A program made the position numbers and the translations under genes. A stretch of DNA of 64,000 bases, taken from assembly GCF_016744175.1 (NCBI RefSeq), contig NZ_JADGEV010000017.1:18614-82613 (forward strand). The letters are read 5' to 3'. This document shows, piece after piece, positions 8,756 to 18,000 of the stretch. Source of the DNA: Neptunomonas sp. GTDB taxonomy: Bacteria; Pseudomonadota; Gammaproteobacteria; Pseudomonadales; Balneatricaceae. The notes under the pieces are model-generated. The model was not told the origin of the DNA. It was given only the letters and a program-made list of their open reading frames with translations, and did not search any database. Position 1 is the first letter of the stretch, and each line of letters starts with the position of its first letter.

Positions 8756-10447
8756 ATGAGTGCGTTAAAGCTCAAACATAAAATGCTATTGCTAACTATC
8801 ATACCTTTAGTGCTGGCTATTCTAGTCGTTATGCTAGTGGTTAACGTGAAATTGGGAGAGATGGGTGAGCGTGAAATAGCTAGTATCCGCTCAAGTATGA
8901 TGCAAGCAAAACAAGAAACAGCAAAGTCTTTTATGGATATGGCACTCAGTGCGGTCAAACCCATTGTTGATAGAGCTTCAGGGCCCGACGATAGTAAAGC
9001 AAAAGAAAAAGTAGCTGAAATACTTAGGTCAATTACTTATGGTGAGAAGAAAGATGGCTATGTCTTTGTTTATGATTACTCCGGTACCGCAATTGCTATG
9101 CGGCCCAAGCCTGCTTTAGAGGGCAAGAACTTAATAAACCTTAAAGACCCTAATGGTGTCTATATTATTAAAGAGGTGATTAACAAGGCTAAGCAAGGAG
9201 GAGGTTTTGTTACTTATATTTGGCATAAACCTTCAAAGGATATGGATGTCAAAAAGCTTAGTTATGCCTTAGGGATTACAAAATTTGGTTGGATGTTAGG
9301 TACTGGTTTTTATATTGATGATATTGATGATGTGGTTGCCGATACACAGAATATCATTGACGCGAAAATGGCTCAGACCATGATGGTTATTGCGGGGGTT
9401 GGCGGAATATTACTTATTTTCTTTATTTTTGTTGCCTTGTATATGGCAGGGAAAGTAACACAGCCATTGCGTGATACTGCCGAAGCGCTGATTGATATCA
9501 GCCAAGGAGAAGGTGATTTAACACGTCGATTAAAAGTGGTTTCAAATGATGAAGTGGGTCAGGTCTCGCAGGGTTTCAATGATTTCGCGGATAAAATACA
9601 ACATCTTGTAATTGATCTAAAAGAAGGCATTGCTGACCTATCAAACTCGACATCACAAATGAGTACTGTTGTTACTAAAACTCATTCAGATGTGCAAAAG
9701 CAGCGGCATGAAACAGCGCAAGCAGCGGCAGCTGTACATGAGATGGCAGCAGCGGTTCAGGAAGTGGCAGGTAATGCAGTAGGCGCTGCTTCAGCCGCTC
9801 AAGAAGCGGATAGTGAAACACTTAGCGGACAAAAAATTGTAGAAGACACCATTGTCGCCATAAAAGCTCTATCAGATGATGTGAATAAAGCATCTGATGT
9901 TATTGGCCAATTAGATGTCGATGCTGACAAGATAGGTAACGTTGTTAATGTTATTAAAGAGATTGCAGGACAAACAAATTTATTGGCACTAAATGCTGCC
10001 ATTGAGGCCGCCCGTGCAGGAGAATTTGGACGTGGCTTCTCCGTTGTTGCTGATGAAGTGAGAACACTAGCAAATAGAACTCAACAAAGTACGCAAGAAA
10101 TACAAAGTATGATTGAGCGATTGCAAGCGGGAGCAAGAGAGGCTGTTGGGGTCATGGATACCAGCAAGGCTCAAAGTGTGGCGACGGTTGAGAGGGCGGC
10201 GGAAGCGAGTGGATCATTAACGGTAATTACAGGCTCAGTGAGCACCATTACAGAAATGAACACGCAAATAGCCAGTGCCGCTGAAGAGCAGACGGCAGTC
10301 GCTGATGAGATTAGTAAAAATGTTCAGCAAGTAGCAGATATAGCAGAACACTCCGCGAGTAATGCGGACGCATTGTCTGACACGACAAAAGAGATGTCAG
10401 CCCTGGAGCAGCGCTTATTAAGAATTGTGAATCAATTTAAAGTGTAA
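8756..10447 (+). CDS. Methyl-accepting chemotaxis protein with sCache_2 sensor (copy 1)
   Basis: A 563-residue chemoreceptor. Helix 1 is near residues 10-32, a periplasmic single Cache domain spans about 35-190 ([31 protein letters not shown]), helix 2 is near 205-230, then a HAMP domain and the MCP signalling hairpin with the invariant tip ([20 protein letters not shown]). It should bind a small molecule outside and signal through CheA/CheW. I start at the ATG at 8756 because GAGG lies nine bases upstream; the frame is open to a TTG at 8741 that overlaps this site. It forms a tandem pair with a nearly identical gene downstream. No C-terminal CheR-tethering pentapeptide is seen. Confidence 0.95.
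   Translation: MSALKLKHKMLLLTIIPLVLAILVVMLVVNVKLGEMGEREIASIRSSMMQAKQETAKSFMDMALSAVKPIVDRASGPDDSKAKEKVAEILRSITYGEKKDGYVFVYDYSGTAIAMRPKPALEGKNLINLKDPNGVYIIKEVINKAKQGGGFVTYIWHKPSKDMDVKKLSYALGITKFGWMLGTGFYIDDIDDVVADTQNIIDAKMAQTMMVIAGVGGILLIFFIFVALYMAGKVTQPLRDTAEALIDISQGEGDLTRRLKVVSNDEVGQVSQGFNDFADKIQHLVIDLKEGIADLSNSTSQMSTVVTKTHSDVQKQRHETAQAAAAVHEMAAAVQEVAGNAVGAASAAQEADSETLSGQKIVEDTIVAIKALSDDVNKASDVIGQLDVDADKIGNVVNVIKEIAGQTNLLALNAAIEAARAGEFGRGFSVVADEVRTLANRTQQSTQEIQSMIERLQAGAREAVGVMDTSKAQSVATVERAAEASGSLTVITGSVSTITEMNTQIASAAEEQTAVADEISKNVQQVADIAEHSASNADALSDTTKEMSALEQRLLRIVNQFKV
9017..10314 (+). repeat. Identical block shared by the tandem chemoreceptor genes, copy 1
   Basis: This 1298-base stretch shows no difference by eye from 11181-12478 (offset 2164), while both gene ends outside it differ at many silent and a few coding positions. 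The sharp edges suggest recent gene conversion. Confidence 0.85.
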
Positions 10448-10464
10448 ATTTCGTAAAGCCTAAT

Positions 10465-10500
10465 ATGCCGGTAGCGTGATTCCATGCTGCCGGCATTTTT
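10465..10500 (+). terminator. Rho-independent terminator of chemoreceptor copy 1
   Basis: An 11-base stem (ATGCCGGTAGC / GCTGCCGGCAT, one G-U type pair) with a 10-base loop is followed by five T. It lies 17 bases after the stop codon. Confidence 0.88.
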
Positions 10501-10919
10501 ATATGGGCCAATTTTTTTATCCCGCACTAATTGTATAAAAACTCTTACGTAATGCTGAAGTATTTAGATTTTCATTAATTTGTTTTTGGCTGTATAGGTG
10601 TTTTTTGTACACACCGTTTGTAGTCTGTCGTTGTGATGTAAGTCAATGGAAAGCTGGATCAGTTTTAGCTATTTCGATTTTTATGACTAAGCTGTAAATA
10701 GAAGCTTGGTACTTGAGTACTTTATTTGAAGTTGAGAGAAGTAGTTACGAGTAATTATTACACAAGGGTAACCACTTGAGTTGTGGATAAAAGCCCATTC
10801 GGACAATGTTTTTGAAAGTAGTCAGCATTTTCGAAACCCAAAAGTCATAGGTTTCAAGTCGGGATAGATGGAACTGTTCTCATTAAAATGTAAAGTAATA
10901 TGAGTTGAGGATTCCTACC
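10501..10919. other. Intergenic region between the two chemoreceptor genes
   Basis: About 420 bases after the terminator, with no plausible gene. It contains short inverted repeats (GGTGT...ACACC at about 10598-10616; GAAACC...GGTTTC at about 10834-10856). The 50 bases before the second ATG match the first gene only around the ribosome site (TTGAGG...TACC), so the two genes may have different promoters. Confidence 0.5.
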
Positions 10920-12611
10920 ATGAGTGCATTAAAGCTCAAGCATAAAATGTTATTGCTAACGATCATACCTTTGGTGCTGGCTATCCTAGTCGTCATGCTG
11001 GTGGTCAAAGTGAAGTTGGGTGAAATGGGTGAGCGTGAAATAGCCACCATCCGCTCAAGTATGATGCAAGCAAAACAAGAAACAGCAAAGTCTTTTATGG
11101 ATATGGCACTCAGTGCTGTAAAACCTATTGTTGATAGAGCTTCAGGGCCCGACGACAGCAAAGCCAAAGAGCAAGTGGCGGAAATACTTAGGTCAATTAC
11201 TTATGGTGAGAAGAAAGATGGCTATGTCTTTGTTTATGATTACTCCGGTACCGCAATTGCTATGCGGCCCAAGCCTGCTTTAGAGGGCAAGAACTTAATA
11301 AACCTTAAAGACCCTAATGGTGTCTATATTATTAAAGAGGTGATTAACAAGGCTAAGCAAGGAGGAGGTTTTGTTACTTATATTTGGCATAAACCTTCAA
11401 AGGATATGGATGTCAAAAAGCTTAGTTATGCCTTAGGGATTACAAAATTTGGTTGGATGTTAGGTACTGGTTTTTATATTGATGATATTGATGATGTGGT
11501 TGCCGATACACAGAATATCATTGACGCGAAAATGGCTCAGACCATGATGGTTATTGCGGGGGTTGGCGGAATATTACTTATTTTCTTTATTTTTGTTGCC
11601 TTGTATATGGCAGGGAAAGTAACACAGCCATTGCGTGATACTGCCGAAGCGCTGATTGATATCAGCCAAGGAGAAGGTGATTTAACACGTCGATTAAAAG
11701 TGGTTTCAAATGATGAAGTGGGTCAGGTCTCGCAGGGTTTCAATGATTTCGCGGATAAAATACAACATCTTGTAATTGATCTAAAAGAAGGCATTGCTGA
11801 CCTATCAAACTCGACATCACAAATGAGTACTGTTGTTACTAAAACTCATTCAGATGTGCAAAAGCAGCGGCATGAAACAGCGCAAGCAGCGGCAGCTGTA
11901 CATGAGATGGCAGCAGCGGTTCAGGAAGTGGCAGGTAATGCAGTAGGCGCTGCTTCAGCCGCTCAAGAAGCGGATAGTGAAACACTTAGCGGACAAAAAA
12001 TTGTAGAAGACACCATTGTCGCCATAAAAGCTCTATCAGATGATGTGAATAAAGCATCTGATGTTATTGGCCAATTAGATGTCGATGCTGACAAGATAGG
12101 TAACGTTGTTAATGTTATTAAAGAGATTGCAGGACAAACAAATTTATTGGCACTAAATGCTGCCATTGAGGCCGCCCGTGCAGGAGAATTTGGACGTGGC
12201 TTCTCCGTTGTTGCTGATGAAGTGAGAACACTAGCAAATAGAACTCAACAAAGTACGCAAGAAATACAAAGTATGATTGAGCGATTGCAAGCGGGAGCAA
12301 GAGAGGCTGTTGGGGTCATGGATACCAGCAAGGCTCAAAGTGTGGCGACGGTTGAGAGGGCGGCGGAAGCGAGTGGATCATTAACGGTAATTACAGGCTC
12401 AGTGAGCACCATTACAGAAATGAACACGCAAATAGCCAGTGCCGCTGAAGAGCAGACGGCAGTCGCTGATGAGATTAGCAAAAATGTTCAGCAAATTGCA
12501 GACATAGCGGAGCATTCTGCTAGTAATGCGGATGCTTTGTCTGATACGACAAAAGAGATGTCAGCCCTGGAGCAACGCTTACTAAGAATAGTAAATCAAT
12601 TTAAAGTGTAA
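10920..12611 (+). CDS. Methyl-accepting chemotaxis protein with sCache_2 sensor (copy 2)
   Basis: A 563-residue paralogue of the gene immediately upstream, with the same architecture: membrane helix, single Cache domain, second helix, HAMP and MCP signalling domain. By eye the proteins differ at only four positions: N to K and S to T near the first helix and start of the sensor, K to Q in the KAKE(K/Q)VAEIL segment, and V to I near the C-terminus. The ligand pocket is essentially the same, so a distinct ligand is unlikely; the pair may serve dosage or separate regulation. Start chosen at the ATG with GAGG nine bases upstream. Its own terminator follows. Confidence 0.95.
   Translation: MSALKLKHKMLLLTIIPLVLAILVVMLVVKVKLGEMGEREIATIRSSMMQAKQETAKSFMDMALSAVKPIVDRASGPDDSKAKEQVAEILRSITYGEKKDGYVFVYDYSGTAIAMRPKPALEGKNLINLKDPNGVYIIKEVINKAKQGGGFVTYIWHKPSKDMDVKKLSYALGITKFGWMLGTGFYIDDIDDVVADTQNIIDAKMAQTMMVIAGVGGILLIFFIFVALYMAGKVTQPLRDTAEALIDISQGEGDLTRRLKVVSNDEVGQVSQGFNDFADKIQHLVIDLKEGIADLSNSTSQMSTVVTKTHSDVQKQRHETAQAAAAVHEMAAAVQEVAGNAVGAASAAQEADSETLSGQKIVEDTIVAIKALSDDVNKASDVIGQLDVDADKIGNVVNVIKEIAGQTNLLALNAAIEAARAGEFGRGFSVVADEVRTLANRTQQSTQEIQSMIERLQAGAREAVGVMDTSKAQSVATVERAAEASGSLTVITGSVSTITEMNTQIASAAEEQTAVADEISKNVQQIADIAEHSASNADALSDTTKEMSALEQRLLRIVNQFKV
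11181..12478 (+). repeat. Identical block shared by the tandem chemoreceptor genes, copy 2
   Basis: Partner of 9017-10314. Flanking coding sequence on both sides is clearly diverged, mostly at third codon positions, whereas no mismatch was found inside on line-by-line reading. Confidence 0.85.
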
Positions 12612-12629
12612 CTTTGCTTAAGCGCTAAT

Positions 12630-12665
12630 ATGCCGGTAGTGTGCACTCATGCTACCGGCATTTTT
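12630..12665 (+). terminator. Rho-independent terminator of chemoreceptor copy 2
   Basis: A 10-base stem (ATGCCGGTAG / CTACCGGCAT) followed by five T. It is clearly homologous to the terminator after copy 1, showing that the original duplication included the 3' flank. Confidence 0.88.
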
Positions 12666-12709
12666 ATGTACAACTACAATATCAAGAGCAACCAATAGGG
12701 AATAGATAA

Positions 12710-14032
12710 ATGATGCAGTGGGATAAACTGCTAACGGTAAAACGTTATGGGCATGAATCGATGGGTACTCCTGAAATAGGGCGTAGTCATTTTCATAAAG
12801 ACCACGACCGTGTTGTTTTCTCCAGTGCATTTAGGCGCTTAGGGCGTAAAACACAAGTACATCCACTTGTGTTGAATGATCATATTCATACGCGCTTAAC
12901 GCACTCAATAGAAGTAGGTAGTGTAGGGCGAACACTGGGCATTAGGGTTGGTGAGTTATTAGCATCTAGTCTTCCTGAGTGGGCGAGTTCTCATGATATT
13001 GGAATGATCGTGCAATCAGCGTGCTTGGCGCATGATATTGGTAACCCCCCTTTTGGACATGCCGGTGAGTTTGCTATAAGGGACTGGTTTAAACAGTCAA
13101 AAGGGGCTGACTTTTTAAAACCGCTTTCAACATTAGAATGTTTAGATTTGGAAACTTTTGAGGGGAATGCTCAAGGGTTTCGAGTTGTTACCTGTATTGA
13201 AAACCACTTATATGATGGAGGGTTACGTTTAACATACCCGACATTAGGAACGTTGTTGAAATACCCTTGGACAGCAGAGCACGCGATAGGAAAAGGGAAG
13301 TTTAGTTGTTATTTAACAGAAAAAGATACACTGACCAAATTAGCTCATGAGTTAGGTTTAGTGCCACTAGGGCATAACTGTTGGAGTCGTCATCCCTTAG
13401 CATTCTTGATGGAGGCCGCTGATGATATTTGTTATGCGATATTAGATTTAGAAGATGCTATTGAGCTGAATATTCTTACTTTTGATGCCATTAAACCTAT
13501 TTTGTTACAGTTGTGTGGCGATGCAGAGTTTGAAGATGGAATATTTTATAGCCAAGCGTCAGCAAGGCGAAAAATTTCCGCGTTAAGAGGGAAGGCGATG
13601 GAGAATATGGTTAATTCTGCAGTCGCTGCTTTTACAAAGCATTATTCATCAATTATGGCAGGACAGTATCAGGGAGAGTTATTACTAGATGGTGACTCAG
13701 GGGTAAAAGAAGGGCTAAGTGCAGCGAAAGCTTTAGCAAAGAACCAGATCTTTCCGGACACACGAAAGACCGAATTAGAAGTCGGAGCTTATAGTTGTTT
13801 AGGTATTTTGCTGGATGCTTTTTGCCATGCTGTGTTTGAGCAGTACCAAAATGGAAGCGCGGAGGGTTTAAGTTATCGTAGTGAAAAAATTATGAGCTTA
13901 ATGGGGATTCATGCTCCAGATCCAAGTTGGACGTTGTATCATGCTTACATGAGGGCTCTGGATTTTATCAGCGGAATGACTGACAATTACGCCGCTTATT
14001 TAGCTAGACAAATTGGTGGATTATCCCGCTAG
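12710..14032 (+). CDS. dgt: dGTP triphosphohydrolase family protein
   Basis: HD-superfamily enzyme that hydrolyses dNTPs (typically dGTP) to the nucleoside and triphosphate, helping set dNTP pools. At 440 residues it is of the shorter dGTPase type found in pseudomonads. Visible motifs are FSSAFRRLGRKTQV, the first metal-site histidine in THSIEVG, the HD motif in CLAHDIGNPPFGHAGE, and DDICYAILDLEDAIE. AGGG at 12697-12700 lies nine bases before the chosen ATG; a second ATG follows immediately. It starts a run with yciH and an aspartic protease gene, 10 and 5 bases apart. Confidence 0.93.
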   Translation: MMQWDKLLTVKRYGHESMGTPEIGRSHFHKDHDRVVFSSAFRRLGRKTQVHPLVLNDHIHTRLTHSIEVGSVGRTLGIRVGELLASSLPEWASSHDIGMIVQSACLAHDIGNPPFGHAGEFAIRDWFKQSKGADFLKPLSTLECLDLETFEGNAQGFRVVTCIENHLYDGGLRLTYPTLGTLLKYPWTAEHAIGKGKFSCYLTEKDTLTKLAHELGLVPLGHNCWSRHPLAFLMEAADDICYAILDLEDAIELNILTFDAIKPILLQLCGDAEFEDGIFYSQASARRKISALRGKAMENMVNSAVAAFTKHYSSIMAGQYQGELLLDGDSGVKEGLSAAKALAKNQIFPDTRKTELEVGAYSCLGILLDAFCHAVFEQYQNGSAEGLSYRSEKIMSLMGIHAPDPSWTLYHAYMRALDFISGMTDNYAAYLARQIGGLSR

Positions 14033-14042
14033 GAAAGAGAAA

Positions 14043-14417
14043 ATGGCATCATTACAAGATCAGCTTAGTCGCTTGGTTTATTCTACAGAAGCAGGGGATG
14101 TTTGCCCTGATTGTAGAAAACCTCAAAAAGAATGTTGTTGTCAGGAAAATATCGATAGTGAGCGAATTGCTTCTTTGGATGGTGTGATTCGCATACGTCG
14201 TGAGACATCGGGACGAAAAGGGAAAGGGGTTACCACTGTATCAGGTGTCCCGCTTACAGGTGCTGAGTTAAAGAAGCTCACTAAACGACTGAAGCAACAT
14301 TGTGGCACCGGCGGTGCTCTAAAAGATGGCGTGATAGAAATTCAAGGCGATCATAGAGAGAGTATTAAAACTTTGCTTGAGACGTTGAATTACACCGTAA
14401 AACTAGCAGGAGGCTAG
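14043..14417 (+). CDS. yciH: SUI1/eIF1-like translation factor (YciH family)
   Basis: Bacterial homologue of eukaryotic initiation factor eIF1. The SUI1 domain occupies about residues 45-124, with the conserved RRETSGRKGKGVTTVSGV and HCGTGGALKDGVIEIQGDH segments. The N-terminal part has a cysteine cluster (CPDCRKPQKECCC) that E. coli YciH lacks but pseudomonad relatives seem to share; it may bind metal. I start at the ATG at 14043, preceded by AGGA eight bases away; the frame extends upstream to a TTG inside dgt without support. It lies between dgt and the protease gene in one operon. Confidence 0.92.
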   Translation: MASLQDQLSRLVYSTEAGDVCPDCRKPQKECCCQENIDSERIASLDGVIRIRRETSGRKGKGVTTVSGVPLTGAELKKLTKRLKQHCGTGGALKDGVIEIQGDHRESIKTLLETLNYTVKLAGG

Positions 14418-14422
14418 GCTAA

Positions 14423-15172
14423 ATGCCAAAGAAAAAGTGTAGACGTTGTCAGCAAATAAGAGTCGTGGCTATTGTATTCAGTATGGTCGCTATTTTGTTA
14501 TTGATGATGATGGGTAAATCGCAAGCAGAAGTTTACAAATATACCGATGAAAATGGGAAACAAGTTTTTGTTGGAAGCCTGAGTCAGATTCCACAAAAAT
14601 ATAAAAAGAAGACGGAGCTTAACAAGCCTTCTGATGAAGTCAGTAACTCGAGTAATTTTTCTGCGAAGAATGAAAAAGCATCAAACTCCTTAAAAGCTCG
14701 TTCTAAAATAAGGCGTTTAGAACGTTTGATGGCTCAAATGGAAACGCCAGTCAAAATTGTAAGAAACCAAGTGCTGATACCTGTTTTGGTGACATATCAT
14801 GGCAAGGAGGCGAATGTTCATATGTTGATGGATACTGGGGCCAGTGGTACTGTTTTCCATCGTGATGCACTGGCACGTCTGGAGGCTGCGAGCCAATCGG
14901 CAGGGTATGCTCGGGTAGCAGGCGGAGGGATAATCAGGGTAAGCAGCATAGAGTTCGATCGAATTAAGGTTGGGCCTTATAAAGCTAAAAACATTCGTTC
15001 ATTTATTATCGATAATAAATCGCCTGGTGGTACCTTTGATGGTCTTCTGGGTATGGATTTTTTAATGAATGTTAAGTACGAAGTCGATTATCAAAGACAA
15101 GTGATTATTTGGAATCCAGAAGGCTACAAGGAGATGGAAGAGCGTCTAAAAGAGGCACAATCAACTCCTTGA
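14423..15172 (+). CDS. DUF4124 and retropepsin-like aspartic protease protein
   Basis: A 249-residue protein with an N-terminal hydrophobic anchor (about residues 13-33), then a DUF4124-like segment (VYKYTDENGKQVFVGSL), a charged linker, and a clan AA aspartic protease domain from about residue 110. The active-site aspartate sits in LMDTGASGTVF, and the second conserved patch is GLLGMDFLMNVKYEVD. Bacterial retropepsin-like proteins of this type are predicted periplasmic and act as dimers; targets are unknown. It is the third gene of the dgt run, five bases after yciH. Confidence 0.88.
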   Translation: MPKKKCRRCQQIRVVAIVFSMVAILLLMMMGKSQAEVYKYTDENGKQVFVGSLSQIPQKYKKKTELNKPSDEVSNSSNFSAKNEKASNSLKARSKIRRLERLMAQMETPVKIVRNQVLIPVLVTYHGKEANVHMLMDTGASGTVFHRDALARLEAASQSAGYARVAGGGIIRVSSIEFDRIKVGPYKAKNIRSFIIDNKSPGGTFDGLLGMDFLMNVKYEVDYQRQVIIWNPEGYKEMEERLKEAQSTP

Positions 15173-15204
15173 ATGTAGAGGTGTATCTTCTTATCTTTAT
15201 TTTA

Positions 15205-16158
15205 CTAAAGTGACTGCTCTGCTAATTTTAAATCTAGCGTGGCTTTGAGTAACTTAAAAAGACGGATCGCTGCATCGATTTCGTCTTTACGGTTAGTCAG
15301 GCTCTCTATGTTGAGTCCTAGAGGAATCCCTAAAGGTATACACGCTTCTATAATTTGTTCTAAATTACTGCGGCAAACTCGAATAGATTCAGCGAGTGGA
15401 TTATGAGCTTCCAAAATACGGTAGCAGGTAGCTTCTGGAACAGAGATTCCCAACCATTCCATAAACTCTAAGGTTTTAGCACTACCACAAGGTGTAAAGG
15501 TCAGAATAACTCGTTGGGGTGTAATGCCTTGCTCTTTGCATTCACGGGCATAGCGGCTTAGCATATCGACCGTTGCTTGTGGATTATAGACTGCTTGTGA
15601 TACAAAAAATGAGCATCCTTGAGCCCCTTTTTTTAGCAATCTTTTGTGTTCATCCCCTTTTTTAGCATGCCTTTCAGCGATAGTTACACCGCCCAAGTTA
15701 TAATCTAATTGGTGCTCTGTAAGAGCATCATATGCATCATTTAAAGAGAGTTGTACTTTACCATCTGAGGATGGACTACCTACCATAACAATATCGCGAA
15801 TTCCGTAGTCGTTCCACGCTTCTTCAAGCCATTGTTCGAAATCATGTCTATCTCGTTGAGAGACGCTTTTATAGGTAATAACTGGGTGGCTTGATTTTTC
15901 ACGAATTAGGCGTGAATAATTTCTCGGGTCGTGTGTTTGCATAAAAGGGAACGGGCGAGGTTTATCAACTCGACTACTCTCATCTTGTATGTCGTAGACA
16001 ATGACACCATCAAAATCGATAGCAGAAAGACGCCCCAGTAATTTATCAGCGATTTCATTGACTTGGTCCGAAGGGGTGTTATTCCGTGGTGGTGTAGTAC
16101 CAATAAAGTAAACCCCTCGCTGCGGATCTGAGAAACGTTCTTTAAGTGATGAGTTCAT
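15205..16158 (-). CDS. Methylenetetrahydrofolate reductase-like protein
   Basis: A 317-residue TIM-barrel protein of the FAD-linked MTHFR superfamily. Recognisable pieces are the IDFDGVIVYDIQDES N-terminal strand, DIVMVGSPSSDG, GGVTIAERH, and the CSFFVSQAVYNPQATVDML segment that aligns with the substrate-binding Q of MetF. It is more divergent than standard MetF and opens with ERFSDPQRGVYFIGTTPPRN. Whether it reduces methylene-THF is uncertain; a C1-metabolism role outside methionine synthesis is possible. It is divergent from the DUF1285 gene and monocistronic. Confidence 0.72.
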   Translation of the reverse strand: MNSSLKERFSDPQRGVYFIGTTPPRNNTPSDQVNEIADKLLGRLSAIDFDGVIVYDIQDESSRVDKPRPFPFMQTHDPRNYSRLIREKSSHPVITYKSVSQRDRHDFEQWLEEAWNDYGIRDIVMVGSPSSDGKVQLSLNDAYDALTEHQLDYNLGGVTIAERHAKKGDEHKRLLKKGAQGCSFFVSQAVYNPQATVDMLSRYARECKEQGITPQRVILTFTPCGSAKTLEFMEWLGISVPEATCYRILEAHNPLAESIRVCRSNLEQIIEACIPLGIPLGLNIESLTNRKDEIDAAIRLFKLLKATLDLKLAEQSL

Positions 16159-16316
16159 AATTGCCTAGTGCTTCGTAATCATTAATATGTACCCAGTCTA
16201 ACAGTGAATGTGATTCATGTGTTTGACTGAATAGATGAAATATTTTTGATATAAGTTGAGATATTTTAATGATGGATAGATGATGGTTCGTATATAAGAA
16301 TTGGGAAAGGTAGATA

Positions 16317-16892
16317 ATGGAAGTAAGTAAGCCAACATTTGATTTTACAGAAGTGAGCCGACAGATTGAAAAAGCATCGGGAAAGGGGTTGCCTCCGGTA
16401 GATAAATGGCAGCCCAAGCACTCTGGTGATATAGATATACGTATTTTACGTGATGGAACTTGGCTTTATAACGGTACGCCGATAGGGCGTATAGCGATGG
16501 TTAAGTTGTTTGCTACGGTTCTATGGAAAGAGAAAGATGCTTATTTTTTAAAAACACCTGTTGAAAAGATGAGAATACAGGTTGAAGATGCGCCTTTCCA
16601 TTTTATACATGTTGAGAAAGTTGCTCATGAACGTGGAGAGGCGTTATGTTTTATAAGCCTTACCGGAGACAAAGTTATAGCGAGTGCTGAAAATCCTATT
16701 CGCGTGGAAACAGATCCCCTAACAGGGGAGCCGTCTCCGTATCTCTATGTGCGATTCGGTATGGAAGGCCTCATCAATCGCTCGGTTTTCTATAGTTTAG
16801 TAGAGATGGCTCATGAAGAATCTATAGAAGGAGTACTGCACGTTGTGATCCGTAGTGCCGGTGAATCTTACGTATTAGGGCGTGTTGAGTAG
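16317..16892 (+). CDS. DUF1285 family protein
   Basis: A 191-residue soluble protein matching the DUF1285 family of proteobacteria and related bacteria. Typical features are the N-terminal PPVDKWQPKHSGDIDIRILR segment and the W-Y-NGTPIGR motif, followed by a beta-rich C-terminal half (DPLTGEPSPYLYVRFGMEGL). Function is unknown. A good ribosome site (GGGAAAGG) lies before the ATG. It is convergent with yaiI. Confidence 0.87.
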   Translation: MEVSKPTFDFTEVSRQIEKASGKGLPPVDKWQPKHSGDIDIRILRDGTWLYNGTPIGRIAMVKLFATVLWKEKDAYFLKTPVEKMRIQVEDAPFHFIHVEKVAHERGEALCFISLTGDKVIASAENPIRVETDPLTGEPSPYLYVRFGMEGLINRSVFYSLVEMAHEESIEGVLHVVIRSAGESYVLGRVE

Positions 16893-16914
16893 TTAACTTA
16901 ACTTCCAGGGTTGT

Positions 16915-17361
16915 TTATCTTATTTTTGCGAGTAGGCTGTCTAGCTTATTTGCAAATGTCCTGCGGTCTTGTTCATTAAGGGATTTCGGTCCGCCAGTTT
17001 CTACTCCTGTATTACGCAAAGTATCCATGAAATCCCGCATGGAAAGGAGTTGGCGTATGTTCTCTGTTGTATATAACTCTCCTCGGGGGTTGAGCGCTAT
17101 ACCTTTGTTTTCGACCACTTCTGCAGCTAAAGGGATATCAGCGGTAATGACTAAATCACCTTCAGCTAGTTTTTGTACAATGTAATTATCGGCCACGTCA
17201 AAGCCAGCAGGTACACGAATAGCGTTAATTAGGGGTGTTGGCGGAGTGTTAATGAGTTGGTTAGCAACTAATGTCATTGTTGTATTAGTTCGTTCTGCAG
17301 CTCTAAACAGAATATCTTTAATGACGCGTGGGCAAGCGTCTGCATCAACCCAAATGTGCAT
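16915..17361 (-). CDS. yaiI: YaiI/YqxD family protein (UPF0178)
   Basis: A 148-residue protein of the YaiI/YqxD family, which has a PIN-like/NYN-like nuclease fold. The family N-terminus ([18 protein letters not shown]) is intact, as are [20 protein letters not shown] and the C-terminal [13 protein letters not shown]. The aspartate-rich opening is consistent with a metal site, but no activity is established. It is the last of three minus-strand genes, 15 bases after the GST gene. Confidence 0.92.
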   Translation of the reverse strand: MHIWVDADACPRVIKDILFRAAERTNTTMTLVANQLINTPPTPLINAIRVPAGFDVADNYIVQKLAEGDLVITADIPLAAEVVENKGIALNPRGELYTTENIRQLLSMRDFMDTLRNTGVETGGPKSLNEQDRRTFANKLDSLLAKIR

Positions 17362-17376
17362 AATTACTCCAGTAAT

Positions 17377-18000
17377 TTAATATGTATCAGGAACCGCCAT
17401 TCCTTTTTGAACGGCGTCTAGCGATTGCATTCTTTCCATCCAGTTTTTTACACTCGGGTAGTCATTTAGCGCAATTTCTTGCCACTCGTAACGTGCTGCC
17501 CATGGATAAATTGCAAAATCAGCGATACTTAGCTCATCAACAACATAATCTCTACAAGATAGGCGCTTGTTGAGTACGCTCCAAAGCCTTTGTGCTTCGT
17601 TATTATATCGATTTTTAGCATAAGGTACTTCATTGGGAGCAAAGCGGTTAAAGTGATGAGCTTGCCCAAGGAAGGGGCCAAACCCGCCCATTTGCCACAT
17701 AAGCCATTCAAGCATTTCATACCGTTTACTAGGTTTTTTTGGAATGAACTTTCCTGACTTCTCGCCTAAATAAAGCAGAATTGCACCTGTTTCGAAAAGT
17801 GAGATCGGCTCTCCATTAGGACCTTGAGGGTCAACAATAGCAGGGATTTTATTGTTTGGGCTGATTTGAAGAAACTCCGGATAAAACTGCTGGTCTTTTA
17901 ATATATCAACAGTAAAAGTCTGATATTCCTCGCCGATGGCTTCTAGCATGATGGATATTTTTCTTCCGTTTGGGGTTCCCCATGTATATAAATTGATCAT
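17377..18000 (-). CDS. Glutathione S-transferase family protein (YfcG/YghU-like)
   Basis: A 207-residue cytosolic GST. The N-terminal thioredoxin-fold domain begins INLYTWGTPNGRKISIMLEA, with the glutathione-contacting segment NNKIPAIVDP and the later LFETGAILLYLGEKSGKF. The TPNGRK motif is typical of nu-class (YfcG/YghU) enzymes, which often have disulfide-bond reductase activity with glutathione. The C-terminal helical domain follows (WLMWQMGGFGPFLGQAHHF). Its start overlaps the stop of the upstream LysM-like gene by four bases, so translation is coupled. Confidence 0.9.
   Translation of the reverse strand: MINLYTWGTPNGRKISIMLEAIGEEYQTFTVDILKDQQFYPEFLQISPNNKIPAIVDPQGPNGEPISLFETGAILLYLGEKSGKFIPKKPSKRYEMLEWLMWQMGGFGPFLGQAHHFNRFAPNEVPYAKNRYNNEAQRLWSVLNKRLSCRDYVVDELSIADFAIYPWAARYEWQEIALNDYPSVKNWMERMQSLDAVQKGMAVPDTY

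Noticed and set aside
8716..8964. Minus-strand frame at the start of the first chemoreceptor (and its twin at 10883-11167)
   Set aside because: A shadow of the duplicated chemoreceptor 5' ends; it is shared by the copies because the sense genes are homologous.
9799..10136. Identical minus-strand frames in both chemoreceptor copies
   Set aside because: They exist because the DNA of the two genes is identical there, not because of antisense coding.
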